Of a DNA stretch of 64,000 nt, positions 1 to 13,662 are shown piece after piece. Made by a program: the position numbers and the translations under genes. The notes beneath the pieces were generated by a model. It did not search any database. It was not told the DNA's origin and was given only the letters and a program-made list of their open reading frames with translations. The stretch comes from Certhia americana (taxonomy: Eukaryota > Chordata > Aves > Passeriformes > Certhiidae). Position 1 is the first letter of the stretch. Every line of letters starts with the position of its first letter. The stretch spans positions 1,069,817 through 1,133,816 of the forward strand of contig JAGMWU010000039.1 in NCBI GenBank assembly GCA_018697195.1. Direction: 5' to 3'.

Positions 1-2091
1 CTGAAGCTGTTTTTTCTCCCCCTCTCTACCTCTTTTGCTCTACTTCAACTGACTCATTTGAAAAATGTATTCTCTATTGTTTGTCTATTGCCAACAACAA
101 CCTCTGCCTCCTTCCAAATTTAAAAACTTCACGCTTGGGGCAATTACCAAAGGGATAGCATGAGAGATGCTTGCAATACTCTTTTATTTTACTGGGAGCA
201 AAATCTTATGTTTTAAGGGATCTGTATATATTAATCTGTAGTAAACTTTTAAAATTATTTACATAGTATGTATTTAAAAAAAAAAATGTATCCATCAGTC
301 TATTTGGCTCTTAATGTTTACATAATATTAAGTAATGTGCAGTCTCTGCTGAAGCGTTTTTACTGTAAGGACTGAGCTGCATATGATCTAATACAATAAT
401 TTCAGAGATAGAAAAACATCGTAACTGATCCAAATGGTTGTGAAAACTGGCTCCAGTTTTAAACTCAGTTTTTCAAGTTTAATAATGCTGGGTACCTCAT
501 ACAATGCCTAGTGCTGGTTTTCATTAGGCAAACCCTCAAGTCCTTGACTAGGATAAAAAACCAATGACAGCATGAAGTGCAATGGCCAGAAAATTCAGAA
601 CCTGCACGCTTCTGCACCTCTGATTTATTCTTTCTGCCACAGATGACAAACTGAGAAAAATCAAAGGAGCAAGAAAACACACAGCACATTAGCCATGCAG
701 CGCATTTGCAAAATACTGTTGAAATATTGATGCCATACTTTAACGTACTAAAGAGTCTCCACACAGTGCGTCTCAGCATCACTGAACTCTCTCAGTATCC
801 AACATCACTGCTATTTTACAGCCAGGTAAGGCTGGAATGGTAAATAAGGTAATTTCGGTAGATTTGCTAAAAATAGGAATCAATTTTGAAATCTTCAATC
901 TTTTCAGAAGTCCCTGCAGATTCAGAAATCTACAGAGAGACCATGTTAAACCTAAAAACAAAAAAATAAATCAAGACCTCTGGGGAATTCCAGGGTTGGG
1001 ACATCCCTCTGGGGCTTTTATGCCAGCACAAACCAATATGTAGAGGAGGAGCACGACTTGAGTTTTAATATTCATCATCAATGCCATCAGCTGTGTTTTT
1101 GCCTTAAGGAGAAATAAGAAGCCACCATGCATCTTCCTTAGGGGAAGGAATGGATAAGCAGTGCAGCTTGCTATGAGGGATGCAGTTTCTGGCTTCCAGC
1201 TGGGAGGAGGAGATGTGCTGGGAGCACAAGCCATGGCCCCAAAGACAGCCCATGTCCCACCGCTCCCACTGGTTTCCCACGTTGGGTGAGTGAGAATCCC
1301 TGCCATTCCACGTCTTGGCTCCTGCTGGGTTTCTGTTGGCAGTGCTGCACTTGTAAATGCTTTTTATTCCTTCCTGAGCTTCTGAAAGCTTGCCAGCCAA
1401 TGCCCTGACTTAATGTCAGATAAAAGCAGATACCTGGGATGTTGTTACCAGTAGCCGGCGGGACAGCAACTGCCTGAGCCCGTTAAAACCTGAGCAAAAA
1501 GGAGCATCCCTTGCCTTTCTCTGGAATTTAGGCATCTGACTTCTGCACTGCAAAGACAGAAATTCCTCCTTTTGAAAGGCTGGGCCCATTTGTTGTAGGC
1601 ATGAAGTGCCACACCACCTCTTTGCAGAAATGTTGAGGACTTTTCCCTCAAAAAGGCACAGCCAGGGAAAGAGTCATTGTAGCCATTTTGTAGCCATTTG
1701 TTCTAAGATTAATTCATCCAGTAAGGGAAAGAGCAATGGAAGGTGCAACTAACTGCTCTACCTTCCAGAAACATGTCTTAGAAATCCTGTTTAAGGCTGC
1801 TCCTTGTAGTAAAGAGTATTTTGCAGAGCTTCAGCCAGAATCCCTGAAAACAAGCTGATATTACAAACCATGGGGTTTTGTACATCCCTTGCTTTGTTCT
1901 TACACCCACGCCAGCCAGCACTGCTTGGTTTTCTGCTTTCAATTGTGTATGATTTTACCCATTTAATGCTCTGGACTTAGATTATCCACACATGTGCCTG
2001 CCTCAGGTTGAATTAGATTAGAAAATTTTAGCTAAAGTCTTTGGTTAAATCAAAGAGAAATTTTCTCTCTCCCTTGAGTTAAATAGACTGG

Positions 2092-2259
2092 TTTGGGGGG
2101 GGGGGGTTTGTGTGGCGTTTTTTTATGGTTTTTGTGGGTATTTTTTGGTTTTTTTTTTTTTTTTTTTGGTGGTGTTTTTTTGTGTTTTTTTTTTGGTATT
2201 TGGAAGGAGAGGGGTTGGGTTGGGGGGAGGGGTGTTTTTTTTTTTTTTTTTGTGTTTGT
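2092..2259. repeat. G/T-rich low-complexity tract with G-quadruplex motif
   Basis: The plus strand is nearly pure G and T, with a G12 run at 2095-2106, several T runs and a G-rich island at 2211-2232. Open frames read through it only encode runs of Phe, Gly, Val and Trp and are not genes. On the transcribed RNA of NR3C2 this tract would be A/C-rich. Confidence 0.9.
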
Positions 2260-3943
2260 TTGCAGGATTTCTGTTACTTTTGCAGTAGGAACCTGAAAGT
2301 CTCAGAGCTTAGGGTTTGAAATAGGGACAGTCTTTTGCCATGTCTTAAGAAAATCTTCCCCATTAATATCTCTGTTCTCCCAAATCCCTAGATCCATTCA
2401 AGGTAAGGCTTTCTCAATGACAACAAATGAAGAAAAACCTCCAAGAGTCTCTCACTACATAATCCTTACATCTCATCCAACCTGATCAAAGGAGTCACAT
2501 GGGAAAAATATTATGGGATAGCATAACTTAAGGGTTTTGTTAAGGATGCAGTCTACAAAGCACATACCCAAAGGGCTTAAACTATGACTTCACAGACCAC
2601 TTTAATTTTGGAATTTTGCAACTTCTTGAATTTGAGTTTGCAAGACTTCAAGCACAACCACAACAACTTTTCAGTGTTATCCCATGTGCAGCAGTCATTC
2701 TTTCAGTGTTGACCCTCAACAGGAATAACACAGTGTCATGTGTATGATGGTCTTCTAAAGATTTACTGTGAATTAAAACCCAAGTTGCATCTACAGAATT
2801 TTAGTTTTGATCACAGCTACTATGTTACAAAAGTAATGGATTAAAAAACTGCATATGCCATAACTTACACAAACACAACATAAAGCACTCTATTTTATGC
2901 CTCTTTTCAGGCTGTTTTTTAGACATTTCTGTGCCAGGCTGAGCAGCCATTTTCTTATCCCTCAGTTAAAATCTTCGTGTTCAGTTAAGCCCAATTAAAT
3001 CAATGGAATATATGCCTGAACCATAAAGACAAAAAGTACACTTAATTAGATATGTAGCATGACTAAATGAAGGCAGACAAATATTTCCAGTTTTCCACAA
3101 GCCTAACAGGAAATCAAACCACATATGAGTTGTGAGGCATTTTGCACTGTATTTATACAATCAAAGTTACATTTAACAGCTATTAACACACGGATCCTCA
3201 TTTGTTATTGGCCATGTTTACAGGCCTTCAGAACAAGAAAGAAAACAAGATCATATATCATGGCCCTCCAGAAACATTACAACTTCCTTTTATTCACAGT
3301 AGTTAAGAGTAAACGGAAAATGCATTTAACGTAAAACAAAGCCACATAATTCCACTAATGCCAACCTCTACTTTCACTCCTTTTTAACTGTTCATTGAAG
3401 AAAATGCAGAACCCCCTGGGGCACCAAGGGCCTGGTCAAGGACATTTCTTAGTTTTTCTTGTATAGAAATGGGAAATGACCTCTACAAACACAATAGGAA
3501 GAAATACCAAGAAAATCTTAGCCAGGTCATAACAGAAATTTAACTCTCTCAAACGCGTAAAAGGAAAGGCATTGTAAAGAATCCCCTTTTATTCTGCATC
3601 AATTAATAAATGTCATAAAATGCCAAGGGCAGAAAAAAACTCAGAAAGTTTCACCAAGTAAACCTCAGGGAAGTCTAATAAACCCTGTGGCACAGAAACA
3701 AAGGCCAGTGCTTATATTTCCAAGCACATTTCCAAGTTCATGGTATTCAAGAAGTAAAGGTAAGACCAGCCTTCAGCAATTTTAGAGCAAAGCTTCAAAG
3801 CACTTCATGAACAGGAACATGTAATGTATTTTGTATTACAGGAATAGTTTCTACACTGAACTGCATTGGCTGGCTTGTACAATTCTAGTAAATGATCTCT
3901 GGCCTTACCTTAAAATTGGGAAAAGCGCTTCATCTCTTAACTT

Positions 3944-4330
3944 AGAATCACAAAAGAGTAGCTTGGGAGGGACATCTGGAGGTCTCAAGTCCCTGTTCCC
4001 TGCAGAGCTAATTTTGACATTGGAGCAGGCTGCTTGGGGCTTTGCCCAGTGAAGTCATCATCTGGGACCAAGACTCCAAGGTCTCTCTGGGCACCTGTTT
4101 GGATCACATTTCGTTAGGAAATGTCTTCTCCTGCTGCCCAGAAGGCAGTGTATTGTTCCAAATTTGGGATCACAAACTCATTCTTCCTCTGAGCCCCTCC
4201 ACGAAGAGCCAGACTTCATCTTTTCTACAACTCCTTAGGAAGCTGAAGGGTGCAATTAAATCCACACTGCACCATCAGGTCCCTCACTGTGCCAGTGAGC
4301 CCTGACCACCGTGGCCAAGCTCCACTGTCT
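3944..4330 (-). mobile_element. CR1 LINE 3' fragment, old
   Basis: The plus strand reads AGAATCACAAAAGAGTAGCT, then GGGAGGGACATCTGGAGGTC, and later AAGGTCTCTCTGGGCACCTG. This is the reverse complement of the 3' end of avian CR1, so the element lies on the minus strand. It is 5'-truncated, as CR1 copies usually are, and well diverged. The far end near 4330 is approximate. No coding part survives. Confidence 0.75.
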
Positions 4331-5372
4331 CTCTGCAGTTTCTCAACAACTTTACTTTGTCAGAGAGCCCTACACTCGGACTCCAAATGCAGTCTCAACC
4401 ACCATCCTGACATCCTGAGTGGCAATGTGAGAAATGGGGAACAAATGCCTGCTGTGATGCTCAGTGAGTATGAAACACAAGCAAAGTGTGTGTGAAAGAA
4501 AACCCTTCCCATTCCAGAGATGTGTTCGTTACTGTTTCAGAGTGAACACTGAACATCCTACTCTTTTACCTCCAAGGAAATTTCTTGCCCTGATTAGCTA
4601 CTTCAAAAGGCCCTGTCGCCCTCTCACATCTCCTGGCAATTTTTTTTTCTCTATTTATAAGCAGTTGCCTTTTCTCTGCAATGAGTACATTGCCAAATAT
4701 GCAGGAGAGCAGACCACTATCTCAATTACATATCTGGTACAAGACATTTTAATTTTTCACTCCTTTTTCCAACTGGATCCCTACCTCAACTTCAGTACAG
4801 TTCTACAGGCACCTATCTTTAAGGCTTGCAGCATAAAATTCACAATTGATCTCAAATTCTCGAAGTTGCTTCTAGCTGCAGTATAACAAGAGCAAGCAAT
4901 GCACACAAAGCAATGCTTTTATTTGCAAGCAGGATTGATTTCTCTGTCCAATAAATTCTGACCCCCTGACTGACTTTCTTGAAATGAGGAAAAGCTGCTT
5001 CTGTGTTTGAACTTTTAGTCTATATTCCCCCAGGAGAACTAAAGTCTTCAAAGTTCACATTTTCACTTAGCTCTAGCTACAGATACCTTTTTTTTTCCCT
5101 GTGACAATTCTCTAATGTTCAAGTCATAATGGAGGTGCTTTCAACAAGGAAAATGGCTGACACTACATTTTCGGCCACATGCAGTAAATCAACAATTCCT
5201 CCTCTTAAAAAAAAAAACCAAACCAAAGCAAACAATCCTTCTTTGATATTGCTCACTGCTTTGGGACCCATCTCATACTCATTAATTATTTAGAGATTCC
5301 TATATCAAAGACAGACTATTAAGATGGACAGCGAAAAAGCATCTTTTCCAAAAAAAAGATTTCAGAATGCAT

Positions 5373-5417
5373 CATGAGTATGCATGAGTATATGAGTATA
5401 TGAGTGTATGAGTAGCA
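5373..5417. repeat. Small tandem repeat, ATGAGT-based, 8-10 bp period
   Basis: Five copies of ATGAGT occur in units such as CATGAGTATG, CATGAGTA, TATGAGTA, TATGAGTG and TATGAGTA. The period shifts from 10 to 8 bp. Confidence 0.85.
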
Positions 5418-6229
5418 TATTATTTTTTTGATAATTCTTTTCCCGTTTTTCTTTTTTTTCCCCCAAGTGCACCCATGTCCTATTGATTATGTCTCCTTTT
5501 TACCTCTAGATAAAAAACCTGACCTCTGGGATAAGCAAATGATACAAGCCCCATTTGACTGCCTGTGCATTTGCTTAGATTTTTTACTTTACTGTCTTGT
5601 AATAAACACTAGGAGAATGGAACAGAAATTAAATTATAGTCATCAAAAGCAAAGCACTAAAAACACACAAACATAAAATATGAAGGAACACATACTCAGA
5701 CGGAATGGTTGATCCTTCTTTTTGTCTGAATGCATCATAAAAGAAGTTATGTTTCATTACCGAAAAAAACATTTTGGCTTCTTTCACGGTCGCAAAGAAG
5801 GGTAATTAAGACTGTCAAGAAAACACATTGAACAGCTGTATATTGTTAACAAAAGCACCATTATATGACTGCTCTGAAAAACCCCAGTAATTTAAACATT
5901 CACATTTCCTAGAAGCTGGATATTTTTCCAAGCTCCAGTAGATACCAAAAAATGTTCTTTTCTATAAATCGTGGTTGTGTATCAGTCACATTTCAAACCA
6001 GTGGGATGGTCCCAGTTTGAGAACACATCCCCATACATAAGGAGAAGTGGATGGCAGTAATCAAAGCTTTGGCAATTGAAATGTGAGTCACTGAAGAAAA
6101 TTAAAACTTCAGCTGCTTTTTAAGCCAGAATTAGCTGAAATTTTCTTAGACTGCAAGTATGCCTGAAAAACCAAATAAAGACAGCAATACTTCCAGCCTG
6201 CACTGAAAAGGGCCATTAAGGAATACTTA

Positions 6230-6785
<556 letters not shown>

Positions 6786-7124
6786 CTGGAAGTATCTTTG
6801 CCCACTTCACCACCTGAATCATCTGTTTGCCGGCCAGGCGGTTTAAGGTGGAGAGCAGGTACTCCGCTGTGTCCGGCTTCGAGCTGTCGTATCCTGCGTA
6901 CACGATCTCCGGCTCAATGCTTTCAAGGATCTTAACAGGAGAGGGAGTAAGTGCTGGTGAGATAGCAGACATGTGGGGGACAAGTGCAGTGTTGACAGAG
7001 GGCTCGGTCACGGGCGCGATGTACGTCGTCCCTTCCTCAGGGCTCTGCGGGGGTGGCTGCTGCCGCTGCTGGGGCTGCTCCTCGTGCATCCCTTTCAATT
7101 TCCCCAACTTTTTGGACTTCCGGG
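6786..7124 (-). CDS. NR3C2: NR3C2 exon 5: hinge, nuclear localisation region and start of ligand-binding domain
   Basis: This 339-bp exon is 12 bp shorter than the 351 bp I recall for human. It begins with the basic hinge [11 protein letters not shown], the C-terminal part of the bipartite nuclear localisation signal. A short Gln/Pro tract follows ([18 protein letters not shown]), and the length difference sits there. [11 protein letters not shown] and [10 protein letters not shown] are typical of MR. The ligand-binding domain starts near [19 protein letters not shown], runs through helix 1 and enters helix 3 ([19 protein letters not shown]). Asn770 (codon 6841-6843) and Gln776 (6823-6825), the steroid A-ring and C18-side contacts in human numbering, are kept. 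The acceptor is CTTCTTCGCAG before 7124 and the donor is CCAG|GTAGGA at 6786/6785. Both ends are phase 1. Confidence 0.98.
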
Positions 7125-10100
7125 CTGCGAAGAAGAGCAACATGGGAACCAAGTCAGTACAGAAATCCAGCAAAACCCGAGTTTTACACAGGAAATGAAA
7201 GCCAAAGCATAATCTCTTAAGTTCTTAAGTGAAACATGTGCAAAACATTAAGAAATACCTTGCTGCCTGCAGCATCGTCACACTGGAAAAAGGACCAAAA
7301 GACACCTCTAAGCTCATTTTCACTGCTTTACTGGATGTTTTCATACATGACAGGATGTCCAGTATCTGCCTCCATACAGACATGCAAAAACATCCCAGTT
7401 ACTGTGGTCAGTGCCAACTAAACATTTCAGAACTGTAATCACTTATCATGTACAAGACTGCAATTCATGTTCTCCATTGCATTGGTCATCAAAAGAAATC
7501 TGCTAAATATTAGCAGACTCAGAGTGCTCCTAAGCTTTTGCCTCAACTTGAAATGTAGTCAATCCATTTTTAACAGCCCAAGTTAGTCAAGCCCCCTTGC
7601 TTTTTGCTGCTTTGATATGTCTGTAACAGCTTTATTCCTTTCTCTTAAGTAATTCTGAAATAATGCTTAAATATTTAACCACTTAAAGAAGAAAGACTGA
7701 ACCTCATGTAACACCTTTCTCACTGCTATCAACATGTCTCTGATGATTTGCCTTCCCTTTTCTTTTAATTTCCTTTTTATTCTCTTTAATTCTACCTGCC
7801 CTACTTTTCTTTACTAAGTACTCTTAGAAGCACAATGCTATGGTGCTTCCATGCCTTGAAGAGAGACCAGCCATTCCCTGTGGGCTGCATTCCCAATTTT
7901 GCCAAAGCACGAGGAAAAAAACTGGAATTAAAAATCAAGATAATTCTGTTAAAAAAAACACTCACAAAGAACCAAACCAAAAGCCCATGACCACCATTAC
8001 AACAGGGAAATGTGACAACAACAAAAAATCTTTAAAATCAATAAATAATGAACTACATTTAAGTGTTTACAGATCTTTCAGAGTAACTTTTCTCAAACAA
8101 AGTCTTTCTTATCTATCTGGAGACAGATAAAATCCTTGTCTGGACTTTTATCTTCCTGTCTCTGGATTCTTACAATATTCCTTTTACTGTCATCAGTAAA
8201 TACAAACCTAACTCACTCCCACTTGGAATACTACTGCAAATAGCCTCTTACTAGAGTTTTTTCCCATCATCAATTCCCCTCCCCTACCTTTCCTTAAATA
8301 TAACCCCTTTTCTGCAGTTCTAGGATCCTTTCTGAACACCTCTCCAAATGTTCCCTTCCACTCCAGCCTAGCATGTCATGCCACTGCCTCCTGGGAAGCT
8401 TTCAAAGCTTGTTCTATGCACTTGCTCCTGCTCCTCTTATTTACAGTGCAGAAAACTGCCCAACGAGACCCACAGAGCCACCTCATTACTCTTCTACAAA
8501 CCAATGTTTTAAGAAAACCCCCTCAACAGCAGAGCTGCTGCTGCCCTCAGGACATTTCTGGTGACAGCAGCCATTGATGTTTCACTGTTTCCTTGACACT
8601 GGGGCTGCCTGCCCAGAGCCAGCGGCTGGGAATGAGTGAGGCAGTATACAGACACCATGGTCCAGGACAATGCACACCCAAGTGCAACAATAGGCTGTTG
8701 TTTTCAACACTTCCTTGCCAGGACAGTACCTTGAATCTAAAGGAGATGGTTCATCCCAAGATTAAATGGAAGAAATTATTCATTAGGGTAAACACGAAGC
8801 ATTGCTACAGAAAACAGTGATGTTGCTACTCATACACAAGATCTTGAAGGTGTCCAAAGAGATGCTCCTTGACTATGGTGCTCAAAGATAAAAATATAAT
8901 TCTCTGCTACTGCAGCACATCCTGCATGGAGCAGGGAGTCTAAAATCCCAACATCAGTTTGTAGTCATTTCCATCACACCATGAAGGATCTTCCTGCCTG
9001 ATCTCAGCACCAATAGCCCTCAGGTGGCCTACAGAGAACTTCAGAGATCTTTAACTTTTCTCACTTTCCCTTTTGAGAGCTGGAGGAAATTAGGTGAAGG
9101 AAATTCATTTCATTGATTCACCTACAGGATGTATGTCTGCTTTCGAGAATTCCTTATTTCCTGCATGCCTGCAGACATACAGACCAAATGAGGCAAGTTG
9201 AATTTTTTAATAAAAGGATTGAATATGCAAATAAAAATGTACTGCTCCTAATAAAATTTGAAGTTCTTTTGTTCAGCTAATCTCATCTACTTAAAAACCT
9301 TCTAATTATCAAAAGCATTAGCACAGGTTACATAGGAATAGCTGTCTATTTGGAGTTATAAGGAAGAGGTGAGAGAAGTATCTGTCAGCAAAGGCTTCAC
9401 TACAGCTTATTCTGTCTCAAGACATGGGAATTGTGAGAAGATCCTCCTAAAAGTTCATTCAAATCCTATTTCTTACTTTTCTATTATGAAATTCTTAAAA
9501 AAGCTCATTCAAACAACAAAGCACAATCAAAGGATTGTTTTATCCTTTGGTGCATCAAGTTACACGGATGCAACATCCATTCTTCAAGATGCCATTTTCT
9601 ACTCTAGTACCCAAAAATCCATTTTACAAGGCAGCAGCTGATCATTTTGTTAAACAAGCATTTTCCTCACCCTGAAAAATAAAACAGAAGGAGCTACAAG
9701 CCAAACAGACAACTCTAGATTCAGCCCTGAAAAGGAAATGCAGTTGTTCCCCATGTGGTGCAGTTGCATCTACATGAGGATGTCCTGGTGGAACCACTGT
9801 GAGCACTAAATATAGTTTGCATTTATCTTAGAAAGGCAAAGCTGAACTTACAGATTTTTCCACAAAATAAATCCCAAAAGCAAAGCAACGATAAGCAAGC
9901 TCAGCTGAATGTCTGATGATGAGTTAACAGAGCCACTGGACACTGCAAACAGAGTTTAAAAATAAGCCTGAAGGATTGGATAGAGATTAGTGTTTGCTGC
10001 TATTATTCATTAAGTTTATCAGGCACTATGGGGGTTTTTTCTGTTATCAAAACAGGACTAAAAATAAAGAACTCTACACATTTTTCATGTTTGCAGAGGC

Positions 10101-10980
10101 AAAAAAAGGCATTTGCACCATAACTACACTAGAATAAAAAAAAAGCATTCATTTACCAACTCCATCAAGTATCTTGCAGCACAGATAACTGATCACATAC
10201 TTAAGACATAAGTTTTTATGTTCTATTCTCCAAGAGCTTTTTATTAAAAGAAAAAAAAAAAACAAAAACCCCACATTCTTCCACGTATGAAACTGGCATA
10301 AAAATGTGTTTTAGTTTCATTTTCTTCCATTATAATGCCTTTAAAATGAAACTGAGAAAAACATTACTGCTTGACAGTCATGTTTACAGTGAAGAAAACT
10401 GTATTTTTCATTTGGCTCCATGCCAGCACTGTAGCTCAACTGGTTTGGTAACTCCCACAGAAACCAACAAGTAAAGATTAAATACAAACTGAGCAGTACA
10501 TACTCCGAGTCACTCTTTAAAAGCTGTTTTTCACATTTGCTCTCACACTCCAGTACCAACTACAAAACCGACTAAGCCGCCTCTGAAATGGAGAGTAAAA
10601 GCCATGCTCATCAGGATTACTCCCTGGAAATGCTCAAGAAATCCCTGGCTCTCCACACCAAACAGGGGATGGAGCAAGCATGGGGCATTTCAAGTGTCAA
10701 AGCTGAAGTCTGAAGCCTGTCTGGGGTTAGGACAAGAGTTTCATCCAAATGGCTGTGTAGCAGAGACTGCAGGGTTTCTTGCCCTCCTGTTCAGTGTTAT
10801 TGCAGCCAGAATATCATATTATAATTCTCCTATTTTTCAATCACCCAAGACAGAGTAATAGGTGAGGAAAACCAAACAATGGAGAAAGACACCGCAGATA
10901 TACCCGAGGTTAAAATCTCAAATATCTGTCATGACTTTTGTTGAGTATTTTAGGTGGTTCTGATGCTCCAATTAAAAGGG

Positions 10981-10999
10981 AAAAAAAAAAAAAAAAAAA
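10981..10999. repeat. Poly(A)19 tract
   Basis: An uninterrupted run of 19 A on the plus strand within intron 4. No adjoining retroposon was recognised. Confidence 0.9.
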
Positions 11000-12967
11000 T
11001 AAGGTGAAACATTTGAAAAGTCACAAAATTGGATTTTAAAAAGGCACTTCCAACAGCCATTCTCTGTAGCTCTAACAATAAATAGTGGAACAAATAAATA
11101 CAAATAAAGTCAGTTGGACAGCTGGTTCCTTAGTGCTGACCCCTCAGAAGGAAGTCTCCTGTCCCAAAGCTGAAACAGGGATCCTGCCATCTCCAGATGG
11201 GAGTTTTTGTGCCATCTGTAAAATGCTGAATAGATTTCTAGTCATCTGCAACAGGGAATGCTACTCTAGGTCCAATAACAGGACATTTCTCTGAATGCAA
11301 CACTATTGTAAAGTGGCTTTGGAATACAAATTAACATGAACCTCAGCTACAAATTATGGCATTCCTTATTTTTAAGGGTAAAGTTTGAGGGTTTAGGGTA
11401 GCTGCAAGATAGGTAAACTACCATACTCTCTTTTAAAAAATATCATAGTAAACTTACATGCTATACAAGTTAGGTCTAGAGGGAGATGATACATGTAGAT
11501 TATATATATTATATACTCCCTTTGTGCCCAGGGAATATACACAATTTAAGTCACAGCCTCCGCACACCCAATCACTATTTTTCATAGTCTCAAAATTAAT
11601 AATTTTCATCGCATTACTTGTTAAAAAATGAAACACTGAAGAAGGAAATGTTTTTAATAGTAGATAAACCCCCATAAATATTATGATTTAATTCAGCAGT
11701 TTTCTGAGTAGTATCTTGTTTGCAGAATTGTACTAGTGTTCAAATTTAAAAGATGAACAATGTAAAATGCTCTGCAGGATTCATGCTCACTTCCAGTACC
11801 CTGAAAGTAAAAAAAGTAAGCTAAATCTGAAGTTTAGAAAATTAGCTGTAGTTCTATGTAGGGTGAATCACAAAACTTGCAATGACAATCCATTCCTTGG
11901 AATCAAAATTTTTTTTTTTTTAAAGACAATATTCAGAGCTTGTCTTGATGTCCATCAGAAAATCATTTATTGTTTGTATACTGAAAGTCACAATTTAGAT
12001 GGCTAAGATCTTTATTTAATCACATCTATAAAGCTCTACTAGAGCCAGGACCAAGCTGCTCCTGACCCAATAGATCTTTATTATATTCTATACATATTTG
12101 AATCCACGGGGGATATAAAAAACACATTATAAGAACATATGCTACCTCTAGTGTAAAACAGAGAACTTGAGTGGAGGGAGAGGGGAAATCAGAATGGACA
12201 CAGCAGAGGACAAAAAATGGTGGAGATTTAAAAAAGATTTACATCTAAGAGAAAGCAGCAATTGGAGTAAATACACAATACATAAAAGACAAGGGGTATG
12301 TGTGTAAATCACTAAATGCACTTCAGACAAGGTATAATTTGGGATTATTTCTATGTGTGTGCACTAGTGGTCTAGGCAGACTGAGGGTACACAATATGCT
12401 GCAAAACAAACCCACTGTGGCCAACTCTAACTGTGCTGGCTCTGTACCCACGCCAGTGAACACCTGCATTTCAAACACTTGGGCTCCTCCGTTCAGGTCC
12501 AGTGTCCAAGCTCCACACCTGAGCTACAGCCACCACCTCCTTCCCAGCCTCCACAGCTGCCAGCTTTCTCCCTTCCACCCCATGCCAAATGCTTGAGGGT
12601 TTCCCTGCACTACCCTGTCACTGCCACCTGCCTCTGCTCTCCAAAAACAACTTTCAGGGCCTTGCTGCAACACAGTTACTAAAGGTGCCAATTCTCCTCT
12701 CAAGGCAGCTCTGACTCGAGGTAGATTCTTCTCTGAGCCCTCACTCAGCACCTCCACCTTCACAAAGATAAATGCTCCATCAAAATGCCACTTTTTCTCT
12801 TCTCTGAATCTTTTCATCATGTTTGCCTGGTAACTTTGCCTCACTTACTTCAATGAGCTGACATCTGTTCTCATTAGCTATTTTACTGCTACCACAAATA
12901 GTGTTTTCCCTTCCCCCAAATCTGTTGTATCTTGACATGAAAATTTTGAGCTATCTTGGTACAGACA

Positions 12968-12988
12968 TTTTTTTTTTTTTTTTTTTTT
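12968..12988. repeat. Poly(T)21 tract
   Basis: An uninterrupted run of 21 T on the plus strand in intron 4, which is A in the NR3C2 transcript. Confidence 0.9.
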
Positions 12989-13311
12989 CACTTAGTTGTC
13001 TAGCACAATGGGAATGAGGTTTTGCTGAGAAATTTCTAGACAACAATACAGACTTCATATATGCACACACATATGCCTGGGAATGCATGGAATAAAGTGA
13101 AAGCAGTAATGCAAACGAGATCTTACAGCAGTATCCCATTTTCCCTACGAAGTGCACTCAGGCACGCCTCTTTTCTTCCAGAAACACAGAAGGAACAACC
13201 AAGACAGGACCCTAAAGCTTCCATAAAACCCATTACCCACTTAGGGAAGCAAACCACTGACTTTCAGGTAGCTCCATGAGACAAAGAACCTCTAATTGTG
13301 ACCCCAAGTGT

Positions 13312-13385
13312 TACAATCAAAGAATATCCTGAGCTGGGAGGAGTCCACAAGGATCCACGTGTCCAACTCCTGTTGCGCCACATGT
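13312..13385 (-). mobile_element. CR1 LINE 3' end, short fragment
   Basis: AGAATATCCTGAGCTGGGAG followed by GTCCACAAGGATCCACGTGT and CCAACTCCTG matches the 3' terminal region of a CR1 subfamily whose typical form is AGAATATCCTGAGTTGGAAG. Only about 75 bp is recognisable. The orientation is minus. Confidence 0.7.
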
Positions 13386-13638
13386 GAGAGGAAGGATCAG
13401 GTACAAATCTGGAAGGCACATGGGCAAGCAGATCAGCCACTGCTTTAACTGGAGAGACCAAGAGGAGGAAACAAAGGAAAATCAACTACTGAAGCAGGGA
13501 CAGCTTGTACAGAGACTTAAAAGGAGAGCACAAAATTACTTTATCATGTAAGACACTGCCAAAAGGACTGGACTCTTGCAAAGCAGAGGTTTTTCAAGGG
13601 TGATTTCTGCAGTGGCACTGGGATATCCCAGAGAGACC

Positions 13639-13662
13639 CATAGTCTTTCACATAGTCTTTCA
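13639..13662. repeat. Direct repeat, 12-mer twice
   Basis: CATAGTCTTTCA occurs twice in tandem, a short local duplication. Confidence 0.85.

Noticed and set aside
2093..2319. Two open frames rich in Phe, Gly and Trp
   Set aside because: They are translations of the G/T low-complexity tract.
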